Numbered from the stretch's first letter, positions 8,535 to 18,218 are shown. The stretch is 64,000 nt of DNA from Ch67 sp041395845 (GCA_041395845.1 JAWKZS010000009.1:1-64000), one strand, 5' to 3'. Notes: generated by a model from the letters alone, not told the origin. Program-made: numbers and translations.

Positions 8535-8764
8535 GGCACATCCATCCGATATATAGGGGCTTTTTAGACCGAGTTGTTCTAATAGGGATCTGCTGGGAAC
8601 CGCATCATCTAAAGCTGTTTTTTTATACAGCCCAGTGTTACCGGAGAAGGGGTAATACATTGTTTTCATGGACTTTTTCGAAGTCGTTACGAATCAACCC
8701 ATCGTAACGTTCCCTGTCGGCGGAAAAACGGCGTCCGCTTTGAATAAGAAACAAGCAGGGTAAC
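8535..8764. other. Intergenic stretch without a recognisable gene
   Basis: The 321-base gap 8473-8793 holds a promoter at its left end and a terminator at its right end. The middle is AT-richer than its surroundings. A possible 65-codon rightward reading frame at 8510-8707 has no ribosome binding site and no recognisable protein pattern. I see no RNA gene or repeat here. Confidence 0.5.
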
Positions 8765-8765
8765 A

Positions 8766-8788
8766 AAAAGGCCCACCAGGGGCCTTTT
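8766..8788. terminator. Bidirectional terminator after gspD
   Basis: AAAAGGCCC (8766-8774) and GGGCCTTTT (8780-8788) form a perfect nine-pair stem with a five-base loop and A/T tracts on both sides. It sits six bases beyond the gspD stop. Confidence 0.88.
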
Positions 8789-8793
8789 GGGTT

Positions 8794-10818
8794 TTACTCG
8801 TCGCCGCCCTCTTTGGGTGGCAAAGGCTCTATGCCATTCTGGATCAGATCTCGGGGATCCGCAGGATAAATGGACTCTTCCATTCGCCGTAACTGCCCCT
8901 GATCATCCAGCCCCAGACTGACGCTACGAATATGATCATACTTGCGGGTGCTGACCTTGGCGGCCTTTTCACTGTCCCTCACAATCGTCGGCTGCAGGAA
9001 CAGCAGCAGATTGCGCTTGGTAATCGTATTGGATTTGCTGCGGAACAACGCACCCAGCAGCGGGATGTCGCCAAGCAATGGTACCTTCTTCACGGTTTCA
9101 CTGACGTCATCGGCAATCAAACCACCGGTTACGATCACCTGACCGTCATTGGCCAGCACCACCGACTTGACGGAGCGCTTGGTCGTAATGATGTCCGAGG
9201 CGCTGCCGCCTGGCTTCACATTCGACACTTCCTGCTCCAGCTGCAAGCGAATCACTTCGCCATCATTGATCTGCGGAGTTACACGCAGCGTCAGACCCAC
9301 ATCCTTGCGCTCGATGGTCTGGAAAGGATTGTCATTGTTGGCGCTGAGGCTGGTGCCGGTAATAAACGGCACGTTCTCACCCACCACAATCTCGGCTTCT
9401 TCGTTGTCGAGGGTCATGATGCTGGGCGTTGACAGCAGATTGGAGTTGGAATTGCTCTTCAGTGCCTGAACCACGGCGGCAAAACGAACGTTACCTTCAC
9501 CATCGAGGTCGGCGCCTGCCAGCGAAATGCCTGAGGGCAAGGCAACTGCAGCACTGCTATCTGCAGCACGCTTGATGATGCTGTTCAGATCCAGCATCTC
9601 GCCAACGCCACTGAAATTCGTACCCGCAACGCCTTTCTCCACATCGCCATAACCCCACTGCACGCCAACGGCGTCAGAAGTGTCACCCGAAATTTCCACA
9701 AAAGCTGCTTCGATTAGCACCTGGGCACGCCGCACATCCAGCTGATCCACGATGGAGCGGATTTCCGCCATGTCCGCTGGCGCCGCCTTGATGATCAGCG
9801 CATTGAGTGTGTCATCCGACTGGATCGTGACGTCACCGGTTGAAGCCGCTGCGGTCGACATGGGCGTGGACGTAGCCGGACGGGCAGCAATCCCACCGGC
9901 GGTCCGGCCGGTACTCGAGCCAGTGCTTTTTGCAGCAACCTGACCCGTGATCAGACCGCGCAGAATCTCCGCCACCTTCTCTGCTTCCGCATGACGCAGA
10001 TAAATTACCGAGGTAGAACCCGAGTTCTCCACCGGCTTGTCCAGGTCAACCAGCAGGGCCTTCACCCGAGCACGTGCGGATTTTTCGCCACGCAAGATGA
10101 GGCGGTTCGTACGCTCTTCCGCAACCACCCGCACACGGATATTACCCGAGGACGGACGCTTGTTGGCTGCACCGGTTTCCACTGGTGTCAGCTGCTCCAG
10201 GGTCTTCACCACATCACCCACCCAGGCATATTTCAGCTGCACCACTTCGACTTCTTCCGACTCTGCACTGTCGATACGGCGGATGATCTCGACCATGCGT
10301 TCGATATTGGACGCATGATCACTGATGATCAGGGCATTGGCGGAACTCACCGCGGCCAGATGGCCATACTGGGGCACCATCGGGCGCAGGATCGGCACCA
10401 GCTCGGTGGCATTGGTGTTCTGAACCGGAATCACCCGGGTCACCATTTTCTCGCTGTCGGAAGCCTTGTCGGTCAATGGCAGGTCTTCCTGCTTCGCCCC
10501 CTGGTTCGGCACGATCTTGACCACACTGCCGGAGCGCACCGACGCATAACCATGCACCCGCAGCACGCTTTCGAACATATTGTAGATATCATCGGAAGAC
10601 ATTTCGGTATTGGAAATGACCGTCACCTCTCCCTTCACGCGAGGATCGACAATAAAGCTGAAGCCGGTGATATCGGACACCTGCTCGATGAAGGTACGGA
10701 TATCCGCCTTCTTCATGTTGATCTTCCAGCTGCCCTGCTCGCCCTGGGCATGGGTCACCCCGGATACCGCCAGCAACGCCGCCAGCAAGCTCGCTCCGAG
10801 CCATTGCTTCAGCTTCAT
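8794..10818 (-). CDS. gspD: Type II secretion system secretin GspD
   Basis: Outer-membrane channel of the type II secretion system. The open frame extends to 10878, but ATG at 10818 is preferred because it begins a clear signal peptide (MKLKQWLGASLLAALLAVSGVTHA). This gives 674 residues. Next come the N0 domain (SWKINMKKADIRTFIEQVSDITG...), the N1-N3 repeats (VIPVQNTNATELVPILRPM; VVQLKYAWVGDVVKTLEQL; VIYLRHAEAEKVAEILRGL) with a Ser/Thr/Ala-rich loop in N3. The C-terminal secretin domain has VPFITG and the closing VPLLGDIPLLGALFR signature. It follows gspC directly. Confidence 0.95.
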   Translation of the reverse strand: MKLKQWLGASLLAALLAVSGVTHAQGEQGSWKINMKKADIRTFIEQVSDITGFSFIVDPRVKGEVTVISNTEMSSDDIYNMFESVLRVHGYASVRSGSVVKIVPNQGAKQEDLPLTDKASDSEKMVTRVIPVQNTNATELVPILRPMVPQYGHLAAVSSANALIISDHASNIERMVEIIRRIDSAESEEVEVVQLKYAWVGDVVKTLEQLTPVETGAANKRPSSGNIRVRVVAEERTNRLILRGEKSARARVKALLVDLDKPVENSGSTSVIYLRHAEAEKVAEILRGLITGQVAAKSTGSSTGRTAGGIAARPATSTPMSTAAASTGDVTIQSDDTLNALIIKAAPADMAEIRSIVDQLDVRRAQVLIEAAFVEISGDTSDAVGVQWGYGDVEKGVAGTNFSGVGEMLDLNSIIKRAADSSAAVALPSGISLAGADLDGEGNVRFAAVVQALKSNSNSNLLSTPSIMTLDNEEAEIVVGENVPFITGTSLSANNDNPFQTIERKDVGLTLRVTPQINDGEVIRLQLEQEVSNVKPGGSASDIITTKRSVKSVVLANDGQVIVTGGLIADDVSETVKKVPLLGDIPLLGALFRSKSNTITKRNLLLFLQPTIVRDSEKAAKVSTRKYDHIRSVSLGLDDQGQLRRMEESIYPADPRDLIQNGIEPLPPKEGGDE

Positions 10819-10874
10819 GTTGAACTCACTTCCCACCAAACCTAGGTTCATGTTCTTGTGTCCAATTTGAATCA

Positions 10875-11840
10875 TCACATTTCGCCGGGACAGACTTCTG
10901 CATTGAACTGGCGGCCGCTACGCTCGATGCCGACCTTCACACAGCCTGTCTCCATCACTTCCTGCATCAGGGTTACATCCGACTGGGGATCCCCCACGGA
11001 ACGGCCATTGACCGTCAGGATCACATCCCCCGGGCGTGCACCCAGTGCCACCAACGCAGGATTGCCCGTATCGTTAATCTTGTAGCCCCGACCGTTATTC
11101 GTAGTCAGTCCGAACTGACCTAGCACCGCATCCGGGTTAGAACCAATCTCTTCCTGCAGCGCCTTGACCACCGCATCCGCCTGATCAGCACCCGGCATAC
11201 CACGGCCAGCCATCGCACCCATTTGGCCTGGGTTTCCACCAACCGTTCCGACCCGTCCGGTGCGGGCACTGACAGAGCGCGTCGGACGAGGGCCAGTAGC
11301 GGCTGAACGTGATGCAGCCAGGCCGGTCGCACCGCGAGACTCGGGGAAATAAAGCGCTTCCAGTTTTCCGTTAAGATTCAGTAACACGCGATCCGGGTAC
11401 ACGGCCGCCAGACTCGCATTGCCCGGCACCTTGTCGCCGATATGATAGAGCTGGGATTCCTTGCGGGACTCGGAAATCATCGCCGTCGATTTGTTCTCAT
11501 CAGCGGCTACAAAGACGCCTTGCAGTTCAAGGCTCAGGCGGGTCTTGGGGGCATTCACATCTTTGGGCGCGGCCTGCTGCACCGGCTTCGCACCCTCTTC
11601 ACCGAACAGATGCATCAGCGCCAATGCCGACGCGTCTACCCGACGCCCCCCTGTTGCAGCGTTCCCGGTATTCTGCGGCGCAGTGCCATAAACGACCGGT
11701 GCGGCCGTGCCTGCCGCATCATCAACGAAAAGATAGATGGCCTTTACCAGAACATAAGCGATGGCCACCACCAGCGCCGCACACGCCAGGGCGTTGGCCC
11801 GCGTCACCCACGGATTCAGCTGGGCTGCTTCACTCGCCAC
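10875..11840 (-). CDS. gspC: Type II secretion system protein GspC
   Basis: Inner-membrane clamp that links the secretin to the inner-membrane platform. The 321 residues begin with GTG (11840) behind GGAG, then a cytoplasmic tail and one membrane segment (LACAALVVAIAYVLVKAIYLFV). A Gly/Ala-rich linker follows, then the HR domain (LSLELQGVFVAADENKSTAMISESRKESQLYHIGDKVP). The C-terminal PDZ domain has GYKINDTGNPALVALGARPGDVILTVNGRSV. It lies between gspN and gspD, all leftward. No other gsp genes are adjacent. Confidence 0.92.
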   Translation of the reverse strand: MASEAAQLNPWVTRANALACAALVVAIAYVLVKAIYLFVDDAAGTAAPVVYGTAPQNTGNAATGGRRVDASALALMHLFGEEGAKPVQQAAPKDVNAPKTRLSLELQGVFVAADENKSTAMISESRKESQLYHIGDKVPGNASLAAVYPDRVLLNLNGKLEALYFPESRGATGLAASRSAATGPRPTRSVSARTGRVGTVGGNPGQMGAMAGRGMPGADQADAVVKALQEEIGSNPDAVLGQFGLTTNNGRGYKINDTGNPALVALGARPGDVILTVNGRSVGDPQSDVTLMQEVMETGCVKVGIERSGRQFNAEVCPGEM

Positions 11841-11974
11841 ACATCGCTCCCTAACAACACCTTTTTTATTGTTTCCTGCACTTTATCCGAACCCCTCGCC
11901 CGTGCGAATAGGGCGTACGTATTAACAACAGAACTGGAGGTAAATGTTAACAATTGACCATTACAGTGATTTTT

Positions 11975-12718
11975 TCAAAACGGTAAGGGTTGCTGCAGGT
12001 TCAGCAGTACTTTGTCTTCATCGCCCTGCGAGCCCATCCCGGCAATGGCCATCACACGCTTCAGCACTTTCACACCGACCAATCCCTGCTCAGGCAACAG
12101 ACTCAGTTCCCCGAGTGGCTTGTTCTCACGCGTTTCGGTGACCCCAAGAATCAGGTTACCTTCCGATTCGCTCAGTTCGCCACGAATGCCCGGTATCTCC
12201 AGCGGCTGTGGCCCTGCATCACGCACCCGGACCTGACCGCCACTCCATCCCAGCACACCTTCGGCCCGACTGACCTGACTGCCGGACAGGGTAACGGATA
12301 CATTGCTCAGTTTGACCACACCATCGGGACGAACGCCGAATTCGCCCAGCACCTCATCCAGCATGGACGCATTCATGTCGCCATTGAAATCCGCTATGCC
12401 CTTGCCCCACAGGCCCCAGAACCCGGTACCCTGCAGGCGGTACTGAGCCCCTTCAACGCCAAGCCCCAGGGACGCCTCGCCAAGCAGGAACCGCAATCCG
12501 TGCAAATCCCAGCGGATGACAACAGGTCCCGGCGCCACCGGATTGTTGATGCGGCCCAGCATATAGCCGTCCCACACGGTGCCACCGACCCGCTCCACCA
12601 GCATCGGCACGGGCAACGCACCGCCCACGAGCCGCCATACGAGGCTGGCCGGCAGGAGAGCAACGGCAAACATCAGGCTGGAAAGCAGACCAATCAAGAT
12701 CAAACTACGGATTTTCAT
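11975..12718 (-). CDS. gspN: Type II secretion system protein GspN
   Basis: A 247-residue GspN-family protein with an N-terminal membrane anchor (MKIRSLILIGLLSSLMFAVALLPASLVWRL) and a periplasmic body containing the family GTVWDG and GWSGGQVRVRDAGPQPL blocks. GspN is an accessory part of some type II systems and is thought to sit in the periplasm with GspC and GspD; its exact role is unsettled. It is 134 bases upstream of gspC. The gap contains AT-rich sequence that may hold the gspC promoter. Confidence 0.85.
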   Translation of the reverse strand: MKIRSLILIGLLSSLMFAVALLPASLVWRLVGGALPVPMLVERVGGTVWDGYMLGRINNPVAPGPVVIRWDLHGLRFLLGEASLGLGVEGAQYRLQGTGFWGLWGKGIADFNGDMNASMLDEVLGEFGVRPDGVVKLSNVSVTLSGSQVSRAEGVLGWSGGQVRVRDAGPQPLEIPGIRGELSESEGNLILGVTETRENKPLGELSLLPEQGLVGVKVLKRVMAIAGMGSQGDEDKVLLNLQQPLPF

Positions 12719-12777
12719 GGAAGGTACTGGGAAAGTCCCGCTCCCTGAGGAAATCTTATTCTTATTAGTTTAAGCAG

Positions 12778-12816
12778 AAGTCGCGAGCATAGCATAGTTT
12801 TGCTGCGTCGCGACTT
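12778..12816. repeat. Nine-base inverted repeat between ssb and gspN
   Basis: AAGTCGCGA (12778-12786) and TCGCGACTT (12808-12816) are perfect inverted repeats around a 21-base interior. It lies 39 bases after the ssb stop. There is no convincing T-tract on either side, so an RNA hairpin or a protein-binding dyad upstream of gspN are equally possible. Confidence 0.6.
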
Positions 12817-12854
12817 CGGCGGCCAAGGAGGCAAACAGGATTAGTATGCCGTTA

Positions 12855-13334
12855 TCAAAACGGAATATCGTCTTCGAAATCAGCGCTGGCGGGGGAAGCA
12901 GAGGACTGATAGCTATTACCACCGCCCTGCGCTTCAGGCAGCTGATCGTAACCGTCAAATCCACCGGCATTGCCGGCACCACCGCCGCCCGCACCGCGAC
13001 TGTCCAGCATCTGCATGTCAGACGCCACGATCTCGGTTGTGTAACGGTCGGCGCCACTCTGGTCCTGCCACTTGCGGGTGCGCAAAGCGCCCTCGAGGTA
13101 GACCTTGGAGCCCTTCTTCAGATACTCGCCGGCAATCTCGGCCAGCTTGTTGAAAAACACCACCCGGTGCCATTCGGTGCGCTCCTGCATCTGGCCGGAA
13201 TTCTTGTCCTTCCAGGTCTCGCTGGTGGCTACCGTGATATTGGTGACAGCGCCTCCACTGGGCAAATAACGGGTCTCAGGATCCTGTCCCAGATTGCCCA
13301 CCAGAATTACCTTGTTCACGCCACGCTGCGCCAT
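12855..13334 (-). CDS. ssb: Single-stranded DNA-binding protein Ssb
   Basis: Tetrameric OB-fold protein that coats single-stranded DNA and recruits repair and replication proteins. The 159 residues show the OB fold (VNKVILVGNLGQDPETRYLPSGGAVTNITVATSETW, then EWHRVVFFNKLAEIAGEYLKKGSKVYLEG), a Gly/Ser-rich linker and the acidic tail DFEDDIPF that contacts partners. A strong ribosome binding site (AGGAG) precedes the ATG. It follows the MFS gene by 36 bases. Confidence 0.97.
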   Translation of the reverse strand: MAQRGVNKVILVGNLGQDPETRYLPSGGAVTNITVATSETWKDKNSGQMQERTEWHRVVFFNKLAEIAGEYLKKGSKVYLEGALRTRKWQDQSGADRYTTEIVASDMQMLDSRGAGGGGAGNAGGFDGYDQLPEAQGGGNSYQSSASPASADFEDDIPF

Positions 13335-13370
13335 GCTTTTCTCCTGTCACTACGACCCTGTCACTTGATA

Positions 13371-14729
13371 TTAAAGGGCGGCTGCCGCCACTTCCTGCAA
13401 TTGTTCTTTATCCAGACAACGATTGTCCACCTTTAAATAGGCTGTCTTCTCATGGGGGATAATGACCACTTCTTCCACACCGGTCACTGCCAGCAAACGG
13501 CTGGTCAGCGAATCCTGGCGTGATTCATCGAGCCCTGTCAGCTGCAAGGTGTAACTCTGCAACGGCCGCGGAGCCCGCATGGACGCTGCCAGCAACAGCC
13601 AGAGCGCAACCGCCACGGCGGCCGCCCCATACACGGCGCCGGCGCCATAATGGCCAACCAGATAGCCGCCACCGGCACCGCCTACAAAGGCACCAAAGAA
13701 CTGGCAGGTCGAATAGACCCCCATGGAGGTGCCCTTGAATCCAGCGGCGGCCACTTTGCTGACCAGCGACGGTAACATCGCCTCCAACAGGTTGAACCCC
13801 CAGAAGAACAGCAGTAGACCGGCAATCAGCGCCAGCGCAGACTCATGCCAGCGTCCCAGCATCAGAAACGCAACCAGCAGCAGGCTGACCCCCGCCAGAA
13901 ACACCTGCTTCACCAGTCCGCGACGCTCGGCGAAAATCATCATCGGTAACATTAAGACAAAGGACACAAAAAGAACCGGCAGATAAATCTGCCAATGGTC
14001 AGACTTCGCGATATCCGTGTGCTGGATCAACAAGGTGGGCATCACTACGAAGCTGGCCGTAAGCACCATATGCAGCACAAACACGCCGACATTGAGGCGC
14101 ATCAAACCGCCATTTTTGAATACGTCACGGAACTGTCCCGCAATCGGACCGGTTTCCAGGCGCACCCGGCGCACGTCAACCGAAGGCACCACGCGCCAGG
14201 TCAATACCAGCCCCAAGCCGGCCAGGATCGCAGTCAGCCAGAATACGCCGCTCAAGTTGAACCAGCCCGCCACCACAGGCCCCACGATCAGCGCCAGGAT
14301 AAAGGACAGACCAATGCTGCCGCCGACGATCGCCATTGCCTTCGAGCGCTGCTCATCCCGGGTCGAATCCGCGAGCAACGCCATCACAGCGCTGGCAATG
14401 GCACCCGCTCCCTGAAGGAAGCGGCCGACGATTACACCCTCGATGGTGTGCGATAGCGCTGCCACCACACTGCCGATACCAAACAGTATCAAGCCCAGGT
14501 AAATAACGGGTTTACGGCCGATCCGGTCCGACAGGAAACCGAAAGGTACCTGCAGCAACGCCTGGGTCAATCCGTATGCACCGATAGCCAACCCCAACAG
14601 TGCGGGCGTCGCCCCCACCAGGGACTGACCATAGATGGCAAAAACAGGCAGGATCATGAACAGGCCGAGCATTCGCATCGCGAACAGGCCTGCCAATGAT
14701 AACGTCGCCCGACGTTCAGTCGCATTCAT
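13371..14729 (-). CDS. MFS transporter of the YajR type with a C-terminal YAM-like domain
   Basis: Major facilitator efflux protein with about 12 membrane segments and the MFS motif A GFLSDRIGRKPVIYLG between helices 2 and 3. I prefer ATG at 14729 (MNATERRATLSLAGLF), giving 452 residues; an upstream extension to 14792 is open but unlike the family. The last ~70 residues (LTGLDESRQDSLTSRLLAVTGVEEVVIIPHEKTAYLKVD) are a soluble ferredoxin-like fold as in E. coli YajR. Substrate unknown. Its position between ssb and uvrA is conserved in Pseudomonas. Confidence 0.85.
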   Translation of the reverse strand: MNATERRATLSLAGLFAMRMLGLFMILPVFAIYGQSLVGATPALLGLAIGAYGLTQALLQVPFGFLSDRIGRKPVIYLGLILFGIGSVVAALSHTIEGVIVGRFLQGAGAIASAVMALLADSTRDEQRSKAMAIVGGSIGLSFILALIVGPVVAGWFNLSGVFWLTAILAGLGLVLTWRVVPSVDVRRVRLETGPIAGQFRDVFKNGGLMRLNVGVFVLHMVLTASFVVMPTLLIQHTDIAKSDHWQIYLPVLFVSFVLMLPMMIFAERRGLVKQVFLAGVSLLLVAFLMLGRWHESALALIAGLLLFFWGFNLLEAMLPSLVSKVAAAGFKGTSMGVYSTCQFFGAFVGGAGGGYLVGHYGAGAVYGAAAVAVALWLLLAASMRAPRPLQSYTLQLTGLDESRQDSLTSRLLAVTGVEEVVIIPHEKTAYLKVDNRCLDKEQLQEVAAAAL

Positions 14730-14820
14730 TCCCAACGTTTCCATTCTTTGTATACCAAGTGCGGCGATTCTAGCACTTTGTAACGGCCCCACGCAGCCAT
14801 CACACTGACTTGGCGTTCAC

Positions 14821-14850
14821 TTGGCGCTTCCCGAGCCAACGCTTTATACT
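14821..14850 (+). promoter_or_regulatory. Candidate uvrA promoter
   Basis: TTGGCG (14821-14826), 18 bases, TATACT (14845-14850), about 28 bases before the uvrA ATG. No LexA box was seen in the divergent region. Confidence 0.55.
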
Positions 14851-14878
14851 CGGCCGCTTAATTTGCCGGGGGACAGAC

Positions 14879-17701
14879 ATGGATACCATTCAGATTCGCG
14901 GTGCCCGCACCCACAACCTGAAAAACATCGACCTGGATCTACCAAGAGACAGGTTCATTGTCATCACCGGACTGTCCGGTTCCGGCAAATCCTCGCTGGC
15001 CTTCGACACCCTGTACGCAGAAGGCCAGCGACGCTATGTCGAATCACTGTCGACCTATGCGCGCCAGTTTCTGTCGCTGATGGAAAAGCCCGACGTTGAT
15101 CATATTGAAGGCCTCTCGCCCGCCATTTCCATCGAGCAGAAGAGCACCTCCCACAACCCGCGCTCCACGGTCGGCACCATCACCGAAATCTACGACTACC
15201 TGCGCCTGCTGTTTGCCCGCGTCGGCACACCGCGCTGCCCTGATCACGACCTGCCCCTGGAGGCTCAGACCGTCAGCCAGATGGTGGACCAGGTCATGGG
15301 GCTTTCCCATGACAACCGCTACATGTTGCTGGCGCCCGTCATCAAGGACAAAAAGGGCGAAAACCTTCATCTGTTCGAGGAACTGAAAGCCGGCGGATTC
15401 ATACGAGCCCGGATCGATGGCATCGTCGTCGACCTCGACGAAGCACCCAAACTCGACAAAAAGCGCAAGCACACCATCGAGGTGGTCGTCGACCGCTTCA
15501 AAGTGAAAGAAGGCATGGAGCTTCGTCTGGCCGAATCGTTCGAAACCGCACTCAATCTGGCCGGCGGTACGGCGATCGTCATGAATATGGAAGATGAGTC
15601 GGATCACCAGCTGTTTTCATCCAAGTTCGCCTGCCCGGTCTGCAACTACAGCCTGAGTGAACTGGAACCACGCATATTCTCTTTTAACAACCCCGCCGGC
15701 GCTTGTACCGCCTGCGACGGTTTGGGCGTAACCCAGTTTTTCGACGAAGAGACCATCATCGTCAATCCGGATCTCAGCCTTGCCGAGGGCGCCATCCGGG
15801 GCTGGGACAAACGCAGCATCTACTACTTCCAGATGCTGACATCCCTCGCGGAACACTACGGTTTCGACATCGACAAACCCTTTGGCAAATTGCCCAAAAA
15901 GTATCGCGACGTCATTCTTCGTGGCACCGGTTCCGACCCTGTCCCATTCCGCTATCTGAATGATCGCGGCGACTACATTGTGCGGAATCATCCCTTTGAA
16001 GGCATCATTCCCAACATGGAGCGACGTTACCGCGAAACCGAGTCAGACGCAGTGCGCGAAGAACTAGCGAAAAATCTGACCACCGCGGAATGTCACACAT
16101 GTCATGGCTCCCGACTCAACCGGGCTGCCCGACATGTTTATATCGAAGGAACGACGCTTCCTGACGTGATCCGCAAGCCCGTTAACGAAGCTTTGGGCTA
16201 CTTCAAGCAGCTCAAGCTCGAAGGAAAAAAGGGAGAGATTGCCGAAAAGATCCTGAAGGAAATCCGGGAGCGACTCCAATTCCTGGTTAACGTCGGCCTC
16301 GACTATCTCTCACTCAATCGCCGCGCAGAAACGCTGTCCGGTGGGGAAGCGCAACGGATTCGTCTGGCCAGCCAGATTGGCGCAGGTCTTGTCGGCGTCA
16401 TGTACATTCTTGACGAACCCTCCATCGGACTGCACCAGCGGGACAACGAGCGCCTGCTAAAAACCCTGATTCGCCTTCGCGACATGGGGAACACGGTCAT
16501 CGTGGTAGAACACGACGAAGACGCCATTCGCGCTGCAGATTTTATCGTCGACATTGGTCCCGGGGCTGGCGTTCATGGCGGTCAGGTCATACATGCGGGC
16601 TCCGTCGACAAAATCCTCAAGTGCAAGGACTCCCTGACCGGGCAATACCTGAACGGCAAACTCCAGATTCGCGTGCCCAAAACGCGCACCCAGCCGGACC
16701 CCAAAAAGCAGTTGGTCCTTCGTGGAGCGCACGGCAACAATCTGAAGGATGTTGATCTGCATCTGCCGATCGGCTTGATGACCTGTGTTACTGGCGTTTC
16801 AGGATCGGGCAAGTCCACACTCATCAACGGCACCCTGTTTCCGCTCGCATCCACCGTCCTTAACGGCGCCACCACACTGAAACCAGAACCATACAACGAC
16901 ATCCACGGCCTCGAGCATTTCGACAAGGTCGTCGATATCGATCAAAGCCCCATAGGTAGAACGCCCCGCTCCAACCCAGCCACCTATACTGGACTGTTCA
17001 CCCCCATCCGGGAGCTTTTCGCCGGTACCCAGGAAGCCCGATCCCGCGGCTACGGACCCGGTCGGTTCAGCTTCAACGTAAAAGGTGGCCGCTGCGAAGC
17101 CTGCCAGGGTGACGGCGTAATCAAGGTCGAAATGCATTTCCTTCCGGACATATATGTCCCGTGCGACGTCTGCAAAGGAAAGCGCTACAACAGGGAAACG
17201 CTCGAGATCAAATACAAGGGCAAAAACATCCAGGAAGTCCTCGAAATGACCGTCGAAGATGCGCGTGCGTTCTTCGAGAACGTACCCGCCCTTGCCAGGA
17301 AGCTCCAGACACTCATCGATGTAGGCCTCTCTTACATCTGTCTTGGTCAATCTGCCACCACTCTCTCCGGTGGAGAAGCCCAGCGCGTAAAGCTCTCCAA
17401 AGAGCTTTCCAAACGGGATACAGGAAGCACCCTTTACATTCTCGACGAGCCCACCACCGGCCTGCACTTTCACGACATTCAACAGCTTCTCAAAGTGCTC
17501 CATCACCTCAGAGACAAAGGCAACACCGTAGTCATCATCGAACACAATCTGGATGTTATAAAAACTGCAGACTGGATAGTGGATCTTGGCCCAGAAGGCG
17601 GAAACGGTGGCGGTCAGATCATCGCCGAGGGAACCCCCGAATCTGTTGCCAAGAACAAGAAGTCCCACACTGGACGCTTTCTAAGCAAGCTGCTTAGCTA
17701 A
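14879..17701 (+). CDS. uvrA: Excinuclease ABC subunit A
   Basis: Damage-recognition ATPase of nucleotide excision repair. The ATG at 14879 follows GGGGA closely and gives 940 residues, the usual length. Two ABC modules are visible: Walker A GLSGSGKS (31-38) with LSGGEAQRIRLA, and GVSGSGKST with LSGGEAQRVKLS. Zinc-binding CxxC pairs appear as CPVC...CTAC, CHTC and CEACQGDG...CDVC. The gene is monocistronic, ending before the bidirectional terminator at 17777-17803. Confidence 0.98.
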   Translation: MDTIQIRGARTHNLKNIDLDLPRDRFIVITGLSGSGKSSLAFDTLYAEGQRRYVESLSTYARQFLSLMEKPDVDHIEGLSPAISIEQKSTSHNPRSTVGTITEIYDYLRLLFARVGTPRCPDHDLPLEAQTVSQMVDQVMGLSHDNRYMLLAPVIKDKKGENLHLFEELKAGGFIRARIDGIVVDLDEAPKLDKKRKHTIEVVVDRFKVKEGMELRLAESFETALNLAGGTAIVMNMEDESDHQLFSSKFACPVCNYSLSELEPRIFSFNNPAGACTACDGLGVTQFFDEETIIVNPDLSLAEGAIRGWDKRSIYYFQMLTSLAEHYGFDIDKPFGKLPKKYRDVILRGTGSDPVPFRYLNDRGDYIVRNHPFEGIIPNMERRYRETESDAVREELAKNLTTAECHTCHGSRLNRAARHVYIEGTTLPDVIRKPVNEALGYFKQLKLEGKKGEIAEKILKEIRERLQFLVNVGLDYLSLNRRAETLSGGEAQRIRLASQIGAGLVGVMYILDEPSIGLHQRDNERLLKTLIRLRDMGNTVIVVEHDEDAIRAADFIVDIGPGAGVHGGQVIHAGSVDKILKCKDSLTGQYLNGKLQIRVPKTRTQPDPKKQLVLRGAHGNNLKDVDLHLPIGLMTCVTGVSGSGKSTLINGTLFPLASTVLNGATTLKPEPYNDIHGLEHFDKVVDIDQSPIGRTPRSNPATYTGLFTPIRELFAGTQEARSRGYGPGRFSFNVKGGRCEACQGDGVIKVEMHFLPDIYVPCDVCKGKRYNRETLEIKYKGKNIQEVLEMTVEDARAFFENVPALARKLQTLIDVGLSYICLGQSATTLSGGEAQRVKLSKELSKRDTGSTLYILDEPTTGLHFHDIQQLLKVLHHLRDKGNTVVIIEHNLDVIKTADWIVDLGPEGGNGGGQIIAEGTPESVAKNKKSHTGRFLSKLLS

Positions 17702-17776
17702 CGCTAGTACCACCGGGGCTCCACCAACGCACAAACATAGTGGAGTTTCGGTTGAACGCTCTAGAATCGAGCTAAA

Positions 17777-17803
17777 AAAAAGGCCGACAAAGTCGGCCTT
17801 TTT
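17777..17803. terminator. Bidirectional terminator between uvrA and rplQ
   Basis: A 12-pair stem of AAAAAGGCCGAC (17777-17788) and its complement (17792-17803) with a three-base loop. The A and T tracts serve both converging transcripts: uvrA rightward and the ribosomal superoperon leftward. Confidence 0.92.
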
Positions 17804-17825
17804 GCTGATTGCCCTTCAGGAACAA

Positions 17826-18218
17826 TCAATCTTCATCTACTTCAACCGCAGGGCCTGTAGCAACGCGGCCCACCAGTTCGACATAAGCCATGGGGGCCTT
17901 GTCACCGGCACGGAAACCACACTTCAGGATGCGGATATAGCCTCCGGGACGCTCCTTGTAGCGCGGACCCAGATCAGTGAACAGTTTACCTACAGCAGAC
18001 TTGCTACGAGTGCGGTTAAACGCCAGACGACGGTTAGCAACGCTGTCAACCTTTGCCAAGGTAATCAGCGGCTCCGCATGGCGGCGCAACTCTTTGGCCT
18101 TGGGCAAAGTTGTCTTGATCAGTTCATGCTCAACCAGGGACACCGCCATGTTACGGAACATCGCCTGACGATGGCTGCTAGTACGACTAAATTTACGACC
18201 ACTTTTACGGTGACGCAT
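17826..18218 (-). CDS. rplQ: 50S ribosomal protein L17
   Basis: L17 of the large subunit, 130 residues, starting MRHRKSGRKFSRTSSHRQAMFRN as in all bacteria. It is the last gene of the alpha operon and of the whole leftward superoperon. The C-terminus ends in acidic EVDED. Confidence 0.97.
   Translation of the reverse strand: MRHRKSGRKFSRTSSHRQAMFRNMAVSLVEHELIKTTLPKAKELRRHAEPLITLAKVDSVANRRLAFNRTRSKSAVGKLFTDLGPRYKERPGGYIRILKCGFRAGDKAPMAYVELVGRVATGPAVEVDED

Noticed and set aside
8510..8707. 65-codon rightward frame in the gap before gspD
   Set aside because: No ribosome binding site, no recognisable composition or motif, and it overlaps a good leftward promoter.
14730..14878. LexA box expected before uvrA
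   Set aside because: I looked for CTG-N10-CAG between the MFS gene and uvrA. The closest is CTG-N10-CAC at 14805-14820, which lacks the required symmetry.
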